A stretch of 64,000 bases of DNA from Pseudomonadota bacterium (GTDB taxonomy: Bacteria; Pseudomonadota; Gammaproteobacteria; Burkholderiales; Methylophilaceae), in NCBI GenBank assembly GCA_020053735.1, contig JAGVMP010000011.1, positions 186,001-250,000 on the forward strand. Reading direction: 5' to 3'. The notes beneath the pieces are model-generated. The model was not told the origin of the DNA. It was given only the letters and a program-made list of their open reading frames with translations, and searched no databases. Position numbers and translations under genes: made by a program. Below are positions 30,318 through 39,171 of this stretch, piece by piece. Position 1 is the first letter of the stretch, and the number at the start of each line of letters is the position of its first letter.

Positions 30318-30331
30318 ACAAATTTTTTATA

Positions 30332-31159
30332 CTAACGATTAAGCCAACCTTTAGGAACACTACTGTATTGAACAACACGACCATCTTCAATTAGATACCA
30401 TATTGTTTCACCATCTTTTTCCCATACAGCAGTGCATTTATTTGTTTGATTACATTCTGCAAGTTCAGGTTTAGATTTATCGCAAACTGAATTTTCAGTT
30501 AAACAATTTCCATACATTTCAGTAGTATTTAATTTAAAGCCATTAGTGTGCAATTTCCCTGTTTTGATTAAAATTGGTTTTAATGTTTTTGGAGCAGGAT
30601 TCCAACCAAGACTTATCACTTTTTTGCGAATATCTTCATAAATACCAGTTTGAGGTGGTGGGCTTTCTGTTTCACATTTACCTTTACTACAGACGGTTAA
30701 ACTTCCATCATTGTTTTGAGATAAATATTGACCATCAGTATTTATGCTATTAGCCTTTTTCCAATCAATAATATAGAAATTATTAATTGAATTCTTAGCA
30801 TCAAACACACAATTTTTATAATAACTGCTGTTTATATCTGAGATGAAATTTGGGGAAAAGTCTTGAGGTTGTAAAACTTCATAAACATATTTAACTGATC
30901 TAGCAATAAAAACCTGACTTTCCTTTTTCTTTAAATTTTGATTTGCCATTTTTCTATTAACATAATCTACAGCACCTTTTTGTGATTTATATTTCACATC
31001 TGAATACTGACCAGAATAAGCTTCAATTGAATACTCAATTATCATAGCTCTTACACCACATTCACCTCTATTTCTATTTTCTTCATCAGTAAATGCATTT
31101 GCTTGAGAGCTAAATACAATTGCCATAAAAAGTAATAACGACTTAATAAGTGATGTCAT
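30332..31159 (-). CDS. Exported protein of unknown function
   Basis: Signal peptide MTSLIKSLLLFMAIVFSSQANAF; Cys-containing secreted-like sequence. Confidence 0.65.
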   Translation of the reverse strand: MTSLIKSLLLFMAIVFSSQANAFTDEENRNRGECGVRAMIIEYSIEAYSGQYSDVKYKSQKGAVDYVNRKMANQNLKKKESQVFIARSVKYVYEVLQPQDFSPNFISDINSSYYKNCVFDAKNSINNFYIIDWKKANSINTDGQYLSQNNDGSLTVCSKGKCETESPPPQTGIYEDIRKKVISLGWNPAPKTLKPILIKTGKLHTNGFKLNTTEMYGNCLTENSVCDKSKPELAECNQTNKCTAVWEKDGETIWYLIEDGRVVQYSSVPKGWLNR

Positions 31160-31255
31160 ATGTTTTTCACTGAGTTGATTTAATATTTTGTAGAGCTATT
31201 GTTTGTAATAATATCTTGTTATGTGCGATATTTTCATAATCTCAACAATCCATAA

Positions 31256-31288
31256 GAAAAAAGCCCTATCAATTTAATGATAGAGCTT
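31256..31288 (-). terminator. Inward-facing terminator at right end of the element
   Basis: Arms AAGCcCTATCA (31261-31271)/TGATAGaGCTT (31278-31288); minus strand continues into a T-tract. Confidence 0.65.
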
Positions 31289-31374
31289 CTTAATTTAAAA
31301 TCACCCACTTAATTTCAACACCTTTACTGAACGGCTTGCTTATTTAGCTGGCTTTTAAAAACTAACTAACTATA

Positions 31375-33531
31375 TTACCCCAGTACCACTTCCACCAAAT
31401 TATCACTAAACGTCGTCGAATGCCCCATATCCCCAAACTCAGCCGCACTAATACAATTAACAGTACCCTTATTCAACTGCCGCCAATAACCTAACGTCGC
31501 GACCACAATGCCGGGGTTTACATCTTTGGTGATGCGAGCATCGCCTTCAAACGCGCCACGGTCGTTAAACACTTTAACCTTTACGCCTTCTAAAATACCC
31601 CGAGTTGCGGCATCTAGCGGGTTAATCAGCACAAATTGCTCGCCTTGGTCTTTGATTTTCTCCGCCACGTTGGCATAGCAGCTATTTAAAAAACCGTGGC
31701 TTTTGGGCGAGATAATACTTAATGGATATTTTTTCGCTAATTCTGGATTGCTTTCCATACTTTCACGATTCGCGACGTAATCGGGTAACGCATCTAAATC
31801 CTCACCTGGCTGAAAGCCTTCATACATTTGGCGGAACGGCCCTGCAACAAAGTTTTTAGCGCCTTCTACCAAGAACATGCATTTACCTGTTGGCGTGGGG
31901 AAGTTGCCGTTTTTATGTGGCGCGCGGTCATCCTTGGTGCCTACTTTCAACTTGGCAAAGCCATGCTCGCGCATATAGGCTAAATCATAACCATCGCAGG
32001 CTGGCGCATCCCAAGCCACGTAGTTTTCCAGGCATTCGCTGTCAGACCATTTGAAGTTATCTTCTTGAAAGCCCAAGCGTTTTGCCAGCTCCCTAAAAAT
32101 ATCATTATTGGGTTTTGCTTCGCCCGGTGGGTCGATGCATTTGGCGTTGTAGGTAAGATACAAATGTCCCCAGCTTAAAATCATGTCTTCCATCTCCGCG
32201 CCCATTGCGGCTGGCAGCACAATATCTGCATAGGCGGCGGTGTCAGTAATAAAGTGATCAGCCACTACGGTAAATAAATCTTCGCGCATTAGGCCCTTTA
32301 CAATTTTATCGGTTTCGGGTGATTGCGTAACTGGGTTGGTGTTCCACACCATCAGCGATTTAATCGGCGTTTTCAGCTTGATTTCACCCAGCAAAACGCG
32401 ACCAAGTTGCAGAATATTGGCTACTTGTGTGCCCTCGGGGATTAAATCGGGACGCGAAATCACATCAAAACGGTAAGGGTGCTCCCACACCGGGAACTGT
32501 AAAATGCCACCCCCTACATGGCGCCAAGCGCCGATAAGCGCAGGCAAACAGGTCACTGCGCGAATAGCCTGACTGCCACCATAATTGCGCTCTAGCGCCA
32601 CGCCAATACGAATGGCCGCTGGCGCTGTGGTAGCGTATTCGCGCGCAAATTTGCGGATGTCATCCGCAGGAATACCGGTGATTTTCTCTGCCCATTCTGG
32701 TGTGCGGGTTTTAGCACGTGCCGCCAGTTCCTTAAAGCCTACCGTGTAGTTATCAATGTAATCTTGGTCTTGCAAACCTTCTTCAATAATCACGTGCATC
32801 ATCGCCATGGCCAGTGCGCCATCGGTTCCTGGTTTTGGCGCAATATGCCAATCGGCCTCTTTCGCGGTTTTAGAAGCGTAAGAGTCCACCACCACCACTT
32901 TGACGCCTTTTTTCTGTGCCTCATGAATAATGTGCCAGTGATGTAAATTGGTAGAAACCGAATTGGATGCCCACACCACGATATATTTCGAATGAATAAA
33001 GCTTTCAGGGTCTACACCAGCAGTCGGCCCCACAGTCAATAACCATGCGGTACACGAGCCTTCGCCGCAAAATGTGCGTTCGGTTACCGTCGCGCCAAGA
33101 CGGTTAAAAAAGGCATCGCCGCCGTTAAGTCCATGCACCAAACCTTGGTTGCCCAAGTAACTGGCGGGCATAATCGCTTGCGCGCCATCGGTTTTAATAA
33201 TCGCCTGCCATTTGTCCACAATCGTGCTTAAAGCTTCATCCCAACTAATGCGCTGAAACTGCTTGCTGCCTTTGGGGCCAACGCGTTTCATCGGGTAAAG
33301 CAAGCGATCTGGGTGATAATGCCGTTTTTCATAATCTTTGAGCTTGACGCACAAACCACCGCGCGTCATTGGGTGTTCAGTATTGCCTGTGACTTTTAAC
33401 AAAGTGCCATCTTTTACATGAAATACCATGCTGCAGGTATCGGGGCAATCATGCGGACAGCCACCGTGGTGGGTAGTCGTAATATTTTTTTGGTCAAGGT
33501 CAACAGGCTTATTCATTTTAAAAATCTCCAC
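31375..33531 (-). CDS. Molybdopterin-dependent oxidoreductase (DMSO reductase superfamily, 4Fe-4S)
   Basis: GGCPHDCPDTCSMVFHVKDGTLLKVTGNTEHPMTRGGLCVK; start may be internal MNKPVD. Confidence 0.88.
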   Translation of the reverse strand: MEIFKMNKPVDLDQKNITTTHHGGCPHDCPDTCSMVFHVKDGTLLKVTGNTEHPMTRGGLCVKLKDYEKRHYHPDRLLYPMKRVGPKGSKQFQRISWDEALSTIVDKWQAIIKTDGAQAIMPASYLGNQGLVHGLNGGDAFFNRLGATVTERTFCGEGSCTAWLLTVGPTAGVDPESFIHSKYIVVWASNSVSTNLHHWHIIHEAQKKGVKVVVVDSYASKTAKEADWHIAPKPGTDGALAMAMMHVIIEEGLQDQDYIDNYTVGFKELAARAKTRTPEWAEKITGIPADDIRKFAREYATTAPAAIRIGVALERNYGGSQAIRAVTCLPALIGAWRHVGGGILQFPVWEHPYRFDVISRPDLIPEGTQVANILQLGRVLLGEIKLKTPIKSLMVWNTNPVTQSPETDKIVKGLMREDLFTVVADHFITDTAAYADIVLPAAMGAEMEDMILSWGHLYLTYNAKCIDPPGEAKPNNDIFRELAKRLGFQEDNFKWSDSECLENYVAWDAPACDGYDLAYMREHGFAKLKVGTKDDRAPHKNGNFPTPTGKCMFLVEGAKNFVAGPFRQMYEGFQPGEDLDALPDYVANRESMESNPELAKKYPLSIISPKSHGFLNSCYANVAEKIKDQGEQFVLINPLDAATRGILEGVKVKVFNDRGAFEGDARITKDVNPGIVVATLGYWRQLNKGTVNCISAAEFGDMGHSTTFSDNLVEVVLG

Positions 33532-33727
33532 AATTTAATTGTTATTTTAAAATTAGACTTAATTCTTGAACTATATACCTACTTGTATAGCCTCGCAATT
33601 GTCTTGATGCCACTGCAAAAAAATAACTAAAACTGCAACATGATTAAGGTATATTGGAAATTAAAAAAACGTTAAGATGCAAGCGTTGGTTATGATTTTT
33701 TATACTTACTTTAAGTTGAGATAATAC

Positions 33728-34540
33728 ATGCTGATATATCGCCATAAATTACCTATACGCATCATGCATTGGATTAATGTGCTGTGCTTTATTGTGCTAT
33801 TAATGAGTGGCCTGAATATTTTTAACGCTCATCCGGCGCTCTATATAGGCAAATCTTCATACACTGGTCGCCCGCCAATATTAGAGATGAAGGCCGCACA
33901 AAAAACGAACGGGGAATTAGTCGGCATTACTAAAGTATTTGGCTACCAACTTAATACCACTGGCTTATTTGGCGCTTCAGTAGGCCCAAAAGGTAATTTA
34001 ATCAAGCGTGGGTTTCCAAGCTGGCTGACTGTTCCAGGGCCAAATTGGCTGGCAAAGGCAAGGCACTGGCACTTTTTCTTTGCTTGGTTATTTGTTGTTA
34101 ACGGTATTTGTTACGTTGCTTATTCATTCTTAACCAAACATATGCAGCGCGACCTTTTAACCACTAAAAGTGACCGCGCTTCTATCTGGCAATCGATAAA
34201 AGATCATGTGCGTTTCAAACATGCCAGTGGTGAAGATGCCAAGCGGTACAATGTGCTGCAAAAAATAGCTTATTTAAGTGTCATTTTTATATTGCTACCA
34301 CTGGTGATTTTAATGGGAATGGCAATGTCGCCTTTTTTAAATTCGTTATTGCCTGGCTGGGTAGATTTATTTGGTGGCCGTCAATCTGCTCGCACCATTC
34401 ATTTTATTGTGGCTTGGCTGCTAATCGGTTTTGTATTTATTCATGTGTTTGAAGTAATCATTACAGGTGTTTGGAATAATTTACGCTCGATGATTACTGG
34501 GCAATATCACATTGATGCATCGCATAAAAAGGACAATTAA
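33728..34540 (+). CDS. Cytochrome b561-type membrane subunit
   Basis: HKLPIRIMHWINVLCFIVLLMSGLNIF; multi-TM with conserved His. Confidence 0.82.
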   Translation: MLIYRHKLPIRIMHWINVLCFIVLLMSGLNIFNAHPALYIGKSSYTGRPPILEMKAAQKTNGELVGITKVFGYQLNTTGLFGASVGPKGNLIKRGFPSWLTVPGPNWLAKARHWHFFFAWLFVVNGICYVAYSFLTKHMQRDLLTTKSDRASIWQSIKDHVRFKHASGEDAKRYNVLQKIAYLSVIFILLPLVILMGMAMSPFLNSLLPGWVDLFGGRQSARTIHFIVAWLLIGFVFIHVFEVIITGVWNNLRSMITGQYHIDASHKKDN

Positions 34541-34542
34541 TC

Positions 34543-35331
34543 ATGCCACAACGATACAATTCACACCAGCATGAAAGAAGACGCTTTTTATCGCGTCTAT
34601 TGTTAGGCGCTGGAACAGTTGTGTTGGCAGGTTGCGATAAGCTTTCACACTCAGAGTGGTTTGGTAAGGTGTTAAGTACTGGCGAAAGCTTAACCAAAAG
34701 TACGCATCATTTATTGCGCACCCGCAGGGCAATGGCGCAAGAGTTTGACGAAGCAGATTTATCACCTAGCTTTCGTAGCAATGGCACCTCTTCCCCCAAT
34801 AGTATGGAATATCAAACTTTAGCTAAAAATAATTTTTTAGATTGGGCATTAACGATTGATGGCTTGGTAGAAAACCCGCTCAAGCTGACATTGGCACAAA
34901 TACAAGTGCTGCCGAGCCGAACACAAATTACGCGGCACGACTGCGTAGAAGGTTGGAGCGCAATTGGTAAATGGAAAGGCACGCCGTTGCATGAGTTGCT
35001 GGCACTGGCTAAACCAACAACGCAAGCAAAATACGCGGTGTTTCATTGTGCCGACCCGATGAAAGATGATGGCACTCACCTCTACTACGAAAGTATTGAT
35101 ATGGACGACGCGTTTCACGCGCAAACCATTCTGGCTTATCAACTAAATGATGAAACCCTGCCAATTAAAAATGGCGCACCCATTAGGCTGCGAGTAGAAC
35201 GGCAACTAGGCTATAAGCATGCCAAATACATTATGCGCATTGAGTTAGTAGAAAGTTTTAAGCATATTGAGGGTGGCAAAGGCGGCTATTGGGAAGATGC
35301 AGCAGACTACGAGTGGTATGCTGGGATTTAA
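34543..35331 (+). CDS. Sulfite-oxidase-fold molybdopterin-dependent oxidoreductase, exported
   Basis: N-terminal RRRFLSRLLLGAGTVVLAGC; TRHDCVEGWSAIGKWKGTPL Mo-Cys motif. Confidence 0.82.
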   Translation: MPQRYNSHQHERRRFLSRLLLGAGTVVLAGCDKLSHSEWFGKVLSTGESLTKSTHHLLRTRRAMAQEFDEADLSPSFRSNGTSSPNSMEYQTLAKNNFLDWALTIDGLVENPLKLTLAQIQVLPSRTQITRHDCVEGWSAIGKWKGTPLHELLALAKPTTQAKYAVFHCADPMKDDGTHLYYESIDMDDAFHAQTILAYQLNDETLPIKNGAPIRLRVERQLGYKHAKYIMRIELVESFKHIEGGKGGYWEDAADYEWYAGI

Positions 35332-35354
35332 ATCACTTTCATTAATTTAACAAG

Positions 35355-36497
35355 ATGAATCAAACTAACAAGGCCTTAACATTATTAGGCGGCATTACGC
35401 CCAGCCAATTTTTGACTGAATATTGGCAGAAAAAACCGTTACTAATTCGACAGGCGATTCCTAATTTCACTGGCTTGTTAAACCCCAATGAGTTAGCTGG
35501 CTTGGCTTGCGAGGACGATGTGCAAGCAAGAATTATCTCGTTTAAAAAAGACAAATGGACAGTTAAAAATAGCCCCTTTGATGAAGATGATTTTACTAAA
35601 TTGCCAAAAGCGGATTGGACGCTGTTGGTGCAAAACGTGAACCACTATTTGCCAGAAGCGGCAGACCTATTGGCTTTGTTCAGTTTTATTCCACATGCGC
35701 GTTTAGATGATTTAATGATGAGCTACGCACCCAAGGGTAGCGGCATAGGCGCACACGTAGATTCGTACGATGTATTTTTGCTGCAAGGCGCAGGCAAGCG
35801 CAATTGGAAAATATCCGCACAACTAGATTTGAGTTTGGTAGGAAACGCGCCACTTAAAATTCTGCAAAATTTTAAAGCTGAACAAGAATGGACGCTGGAA
35901 GCGGGTGATATGCTTTATCTGCCACCGCAGGTTGCGCATTGGGGCGTATCGGAATCTGACGACTGCATGACCTATTCGATTGGCTTTCGCGCACCAAAAA
36001 CGCAAGAACTCATGCATGAGTTCTTGAACTATCTACAAGATAATATTAGCGCAGACGGTTTGTATACTGACGCAGATTTAGCACTGCAAAAACATCCTGC
36101 TGAAATCAGTAGCACGATGGTGAAAAGGGTCAGCAGCGCGTTGCAAGAACTGACATGGGATAAGCAACATGTTGCGGATTTTTTAGGCCGATATTTAACG
36201 GAGCCGAAACTAGGCGTGCTTTTTACACCAGCACGCAAAATATCTAAAGCTGAATTTACTAAACAGCTGACCGCAAAAACTTTATTGCTGAGTTTAAAGT
36301 CTCAATTATTATTTACACACGACAATTTTTATTTGAATGGCGAGAAATTAGCGGTGCCAGCCGAATTAAACGAGGTGATTAAGCATTTGGCAGATAAAAA
36401 GTACTTAAATATCACTGCCCTGCAAGCCAATATCCATGCGGCCTGCAGCGATGCACTTTATGAAGCTTATTCCGCAGGCTACCTCTGTTTTAAATAG
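35355..36497 (+). CDS. JmjC-type ribosomal oxygenase (RoxA/YcfD-like cupin)
   Basis: FLTEYWQKKPLLIRQAIP; GSGIGAHVDSYDVFLLQGAGKRNWKIS; LPPQVAHWGVSE. Confidence 0.88.
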   Translation: MNQTNKALTLLGGITPSQFLTEYWQKKPLLIRQAIPNFTGLLNPNELAGLACEDDVQARIISFKKDKWTVKNSPFDEDDFTKLPKADWTLLVQNVNHYLPEAADLLALFSFIPHARLDDLMMSYAPKGSGIGAHVDSYDVFLLQGAGKRNWKISAQLDLSLVGNAPLKILQNFKAEQEWTLEAGDMLYLPPQVAHWGVSESDDCMTYSIGFRAPKTQELMHEFLNYLQDNISADGLYTDADLALQKHPAEISSTMVKRVSSALQELTWDKQHVADFLGRYLTEPKLGVLFTPARKISKAEFTKQLTAKTLLLSLKSQLLFTHDNFYLNGEKLAVPAELNEVIKHLADKKYLNITALQANIHAACSDALYEAYSAGYLCFK

Positions 36498-36534
36498 GCG
36501 TTTTAGACGTAGGTAATTAATTTAGGTAATCAAT

Positions 36535-37029
36535 ATGAGCGAAACCGAATTAGCACCTAACACGATTATTTTGGGCGAGCGCAATTATGAAGCGGCGCTG
36601 GATATTGTGATTGCGCATGCCGAAAGTGAATTGCTGATTTTTGACCAGAACTTTGAACATGGCGATTACGCCAGCGCGAAGCGATTTGAACAGTTATTTG
36701 AGTTTTTAAGCAAAGACAATTTAAGCAAACTGACGATTATTTTGCAAAATACTGAACACTTTATTCAGCACTGTCCGCGTTTATTTGAATTGCTAAAAAA
36801 TTATGGTCACAAAATGGTGGTATACGAAACGAACGACACGGCCAAAGTAGCCAAGGATTGTTTTGTGATTGCCGATAAACAGCACTATGTGCGGCGCTTT
36901 CATATTGACCAAGCACGCTTTAAGTATGCGCTGAATGATGTGGAAGAATGCGCAAACTTAAGTATGCGTTTTGATGAATTGCTGGATGAAATCACCGAAG
37001 CAGTTTCGGCGACCAAATTGGGCTTATAA
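36535..37029 (+). CDS. Conserved hypothetical protein
   Basis: ORF between roxA-like and secretin-related genes, same strand, tight spacing. Confidence 0.65.
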   Translation: MSETELAPNTIILGERNYEAALDIVIAHAESELLIFDQNFEHGDYASAKRFEQLFEFLSKDNLSKLTIILQNTEHFIQHCPRLFELLKNYGHKMVVYETNDTAKVAKDCFVIADKQHYVRRFHIDQARFKYALNDVEECANLSMRFDELLDEITEAVSATKLGL

Positions 37030-37032
37030 ACA

Positions 37033-37860
37033 ATGAAAAAGTTTTTACTTACTTTGTTGCTATTCAGTTTTACTTTATTCGCAAAAATAACGTTTGCCGA
37101 AACAGAATTTAAGATTTTCACGCTACAGCATCGTTTTGCCAGCGATTTACTACCACTAGTTGACCCCATGGTAGGCGCTGACGGCACGGCTAACGGCATC
37201 GATAATCAGTTGATTATTCGTGCGCAGCCAGAACGCATGCGCGAAATTGAAGCACTAGTGATGCAAATGGATGCTGCCCGCGTTAACCGAAAAATTAGCG
37301 TGAGCACTAGCAACCATCTACAAAGCCAACGCGAGCGCACCGAAGCTAGCGGCAAGGTAAAAATGGGCAAGGTGATAGTCGGTAATGACAGGCGTGCCCA
37401 AAATTCAAACAGACCAAACACTGGCAATATAGATATTGAACGCAATACAAGCAACACCCAGCAAAGCAGTAACCAATTTATTAACGTGCTTGATGGTGAG
37501 CGCGCATTTATCCGCGTCGGTCAACTTGTGCCGTTTACTCAGGAATGGGTGACTATGACGCAACGCTATATTCAAGTGGATAGATTTACCGATTGGCGCG
37601 AAGTGGCGACAGGTTTTGCAGTGCGGCCACGAACGATAGGCAATGAGGTCGAGCTTGAAATCACCCCACGTATTGCTAGAATGAACAATCAAGGTTTTAT
37701 TGATTTTGAAGAACTCACTACCGTTATCCGAACCCGTCTCGGTGACTGGGTGGATATTGGTGGCACTATGCAACAAAATGATGAAGTTAGCCGCAAAATT
37801 TTAGGCATTCAAAACAGCTCTAGCCAGCAAAAAAGCAGCCTAAGCGTTAAAGTTGATTAA
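37033..37860 (+). CDS. Secretin-related periplasmic protein
   Basis: Signal peptide; N-domain-like FKIFTLQHRFASDLLPLVDPMVG...; secretin-like VATGFAVRPRTIGNEVELEITPRI. Confidence 0.75.
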   Translation: MKKFLLTLLLFSFTLFAKITFAETEFKIFTLQHRFASDLLPLVDPMVGADGTANGIDNQLIIRAQPERMREIEALVMQMDAARVNRKISVSTSNHLQSQRERTEASGKVKMGKVIVGNDRRAQNSNRPNTGNIDIERNTSNTQQSSNQFINVLDGERAFIRVGQLVPFTQEWVTMTQRYIQVDRFTDWREVATGFAVRPRTIGNEVELEITPRIARMNNQGFIDFEELTTVIRTRLGDWVDIGGTMQQNDEVSRKILGIQNSSSQQKSSLSVKVD

Positions 37861-38059
37861 AAAAGCTGATAATGAATTGAAGTTTTGGCGCTAAATTGTT
37901 GCGAATCAACGACTTTCTCCTCTGAAATTCAGCAAAAATCCAAAAATTAGTGGAATTTTTTACAATTACTGTTAAAATTCATGCACTCGGTTGGACTAAA
38001 GGTGGTCCTCCGTAACTGGTTTAACTTTAGTTCAATTCAATACGTTTAAGGATACAAAA

Positions 38060-38269
38060 ATGACACGTTCTGCTCTATTAGCTGCATTATTAGCTCTTGC
38101 TTTAACTGCTTGTGGCGAAAAACCTGCTGAAGAAGCTCCTGCTGCTGAAGCTGCTCCAATGGAAGCTCCTGCTGCTGAAGCTGCTCCAATGGAAGCTCCT
38201 GCTGCTGAAGCTGCTCCAATGGAAGCTCCTGCTGAAGCTGCTCCTGCTGAAGCTCCAGCTGCACCATAA
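38060..38269 (+). CDS. Small repetitive lipoprotein
   Basis: MTRSALLAALLALALTACGEKPAEEAPAAEAAPMEAPAAEAAPMEA...; lipobox LTAC. Confidence 0.75.
   Translation: MTRSALLAALLALALTACGEKPAEEAPAAEAAPMEAPAAEAAPMEAPAAEAAPMEAPAEAAPAEAPAAP
38135..38224 (+). repeat. Three identical 30-bp in-frame tandem repeats
   Basis: GCTCCTGCTGCTGAAGCTGCTCCAATGGAA at 38135, 38165 and 38195. Confidence 0.9.
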
Positions 38270-38312
38270 GCTAATATTTAAAAAACTAGATTTAGTTTTT
38301 TAAAAGCTTTAT

Positions 38313-38342
38313 AAAAAAGCCGACTGTTAGTCGGCTTTTTTT
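38313..38342. terminator. Rho-independent terminator
   Basis: AAAAAAGCCGACTGTTAGTCGGCTTTTTTT. Confidence 0.88.
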
Positions 38343-38383
38343 ATTACTTATTTATTTAAACTGAAAAATTTAGATGGGTCTAT

Positions 38384-39157
38384 TTAGTTAAAGCTACGCC
38401 AAGCAAAGCCATCATCCTGTTGTGCGATGCCCACCCAATCTTGTGCGCAATTAAGCACTTGACTCAGGGCATTTTTGGCCAAATCAGACCTGTTGTTTTT
38501 AGCGCTTAAATGGGCAGCAATAATGTGCTTAAGCTTGCTGTTATCTAGCTTAGCCAATAAAGCGGCTGCACTTTGATTATCTAAATGTCCCAATCGACTA
38601 CCAACACGTTTTTTTAACGGCCAAGCGTAAGGACCGTTTTCTAGCATGTTTAAATCGTGATTGCACTCCAGCACCAAGCCATCGCAGCCAGTTAATATTT
38701 GCTCAATATGTGCGGTAGAAGAGCCCGCATCGGTGAGCACGCCTAACTTGTGGTTACCATCACTAAAGGTGAATTGTGTAGGTTCTCGTGCGTCGTGAGG
38801 CACCGGATATGGGTTAATTTGAATATTCTCGATAGAAAATTGTGTATGGCTATCAATAATATTGATTTGAATTAGTGCCGACTCTGGAATATAGCGCTGA
38901 CACATTTTTAGACTGCCATGAGACAACCATACAGGTAGATTGTATTTTGCAGCAAATTTAAACGCGCCCTTGGCATGATCGTCGTGCTCATGCGTTACTA
39001 AAATTCCAGTCATCTGCTCAGGGGTTAAATCTAACTTTTGCAGGCGCTTTACTACTTCATTTGGCGAAAACCCACAGTCTAATAACAGACGCGTGTTTGC
39101 TTTTTCAACCACTAGGCAGTTGCCCGCACTGCCACTGCCTAGCGAAGCAAAACGCAT
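38384..39157 (-). CDS. MBL-fold metallo-hydrolase
   Basis: MRFASLGSGSAGNCLVVE; VTHEHDDHAKG. Confidence 0.88.
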   Translation of the reverse strand: MRFASLGSGSAGNCLVVEKANTRLLLDCGFSPNEVVKRLQKLDLTPEQMTGILVTHEHDDHAKGAFKFAAKYNLPVWLSHGSLKMCQRYIPESALIQINIIDSHTQFSIENIQINPYPVPHDAREPTQFTFSDGNHKLGVLTDAGSSTAHIEQILTGCDGLVLECNHDLNMLENGPYAWPLKKRVGSRLGHLDNQSAAALLAKLDNSKLKHIIAAHLSAKNNRSDLAKNALSQVLNCAQDWVGIAQQDDGFAWRSFN

Positions 39158-39171
39158 TAACTAATTTCCGT

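Larger units (their letters stand above)
23082..31337. mobile_element. Transposon-like element carrying a type III-like R-M system (terminal inverted repeats, 11-bp flanking direct repeat)
   Basis: TIR AAGCCGTTCAGTAAAGGTGTTGA at 23082-23104, reverse complement at 31315-31337; direct repeat GCTTATTTAGC at 23071-23081 and 31338-31348; internal DDE-type transposase; A+T-rich interior. Confidence 0.88.

Noticed and set aside
38135-38224. Tandem repeats considered as a CRISPR-like array
   Set aside because: Repeats are contiguous, in frame, without spacers, and no cas genes are present.
38046-38303. Overlapping ORFs (38046-38267 minus; 38112-38303 plus) with Leu/Gln-rich repeats
   Set aside because: Alternate-frame readings of the 30-bp repeats in the small lipoprotein gene.
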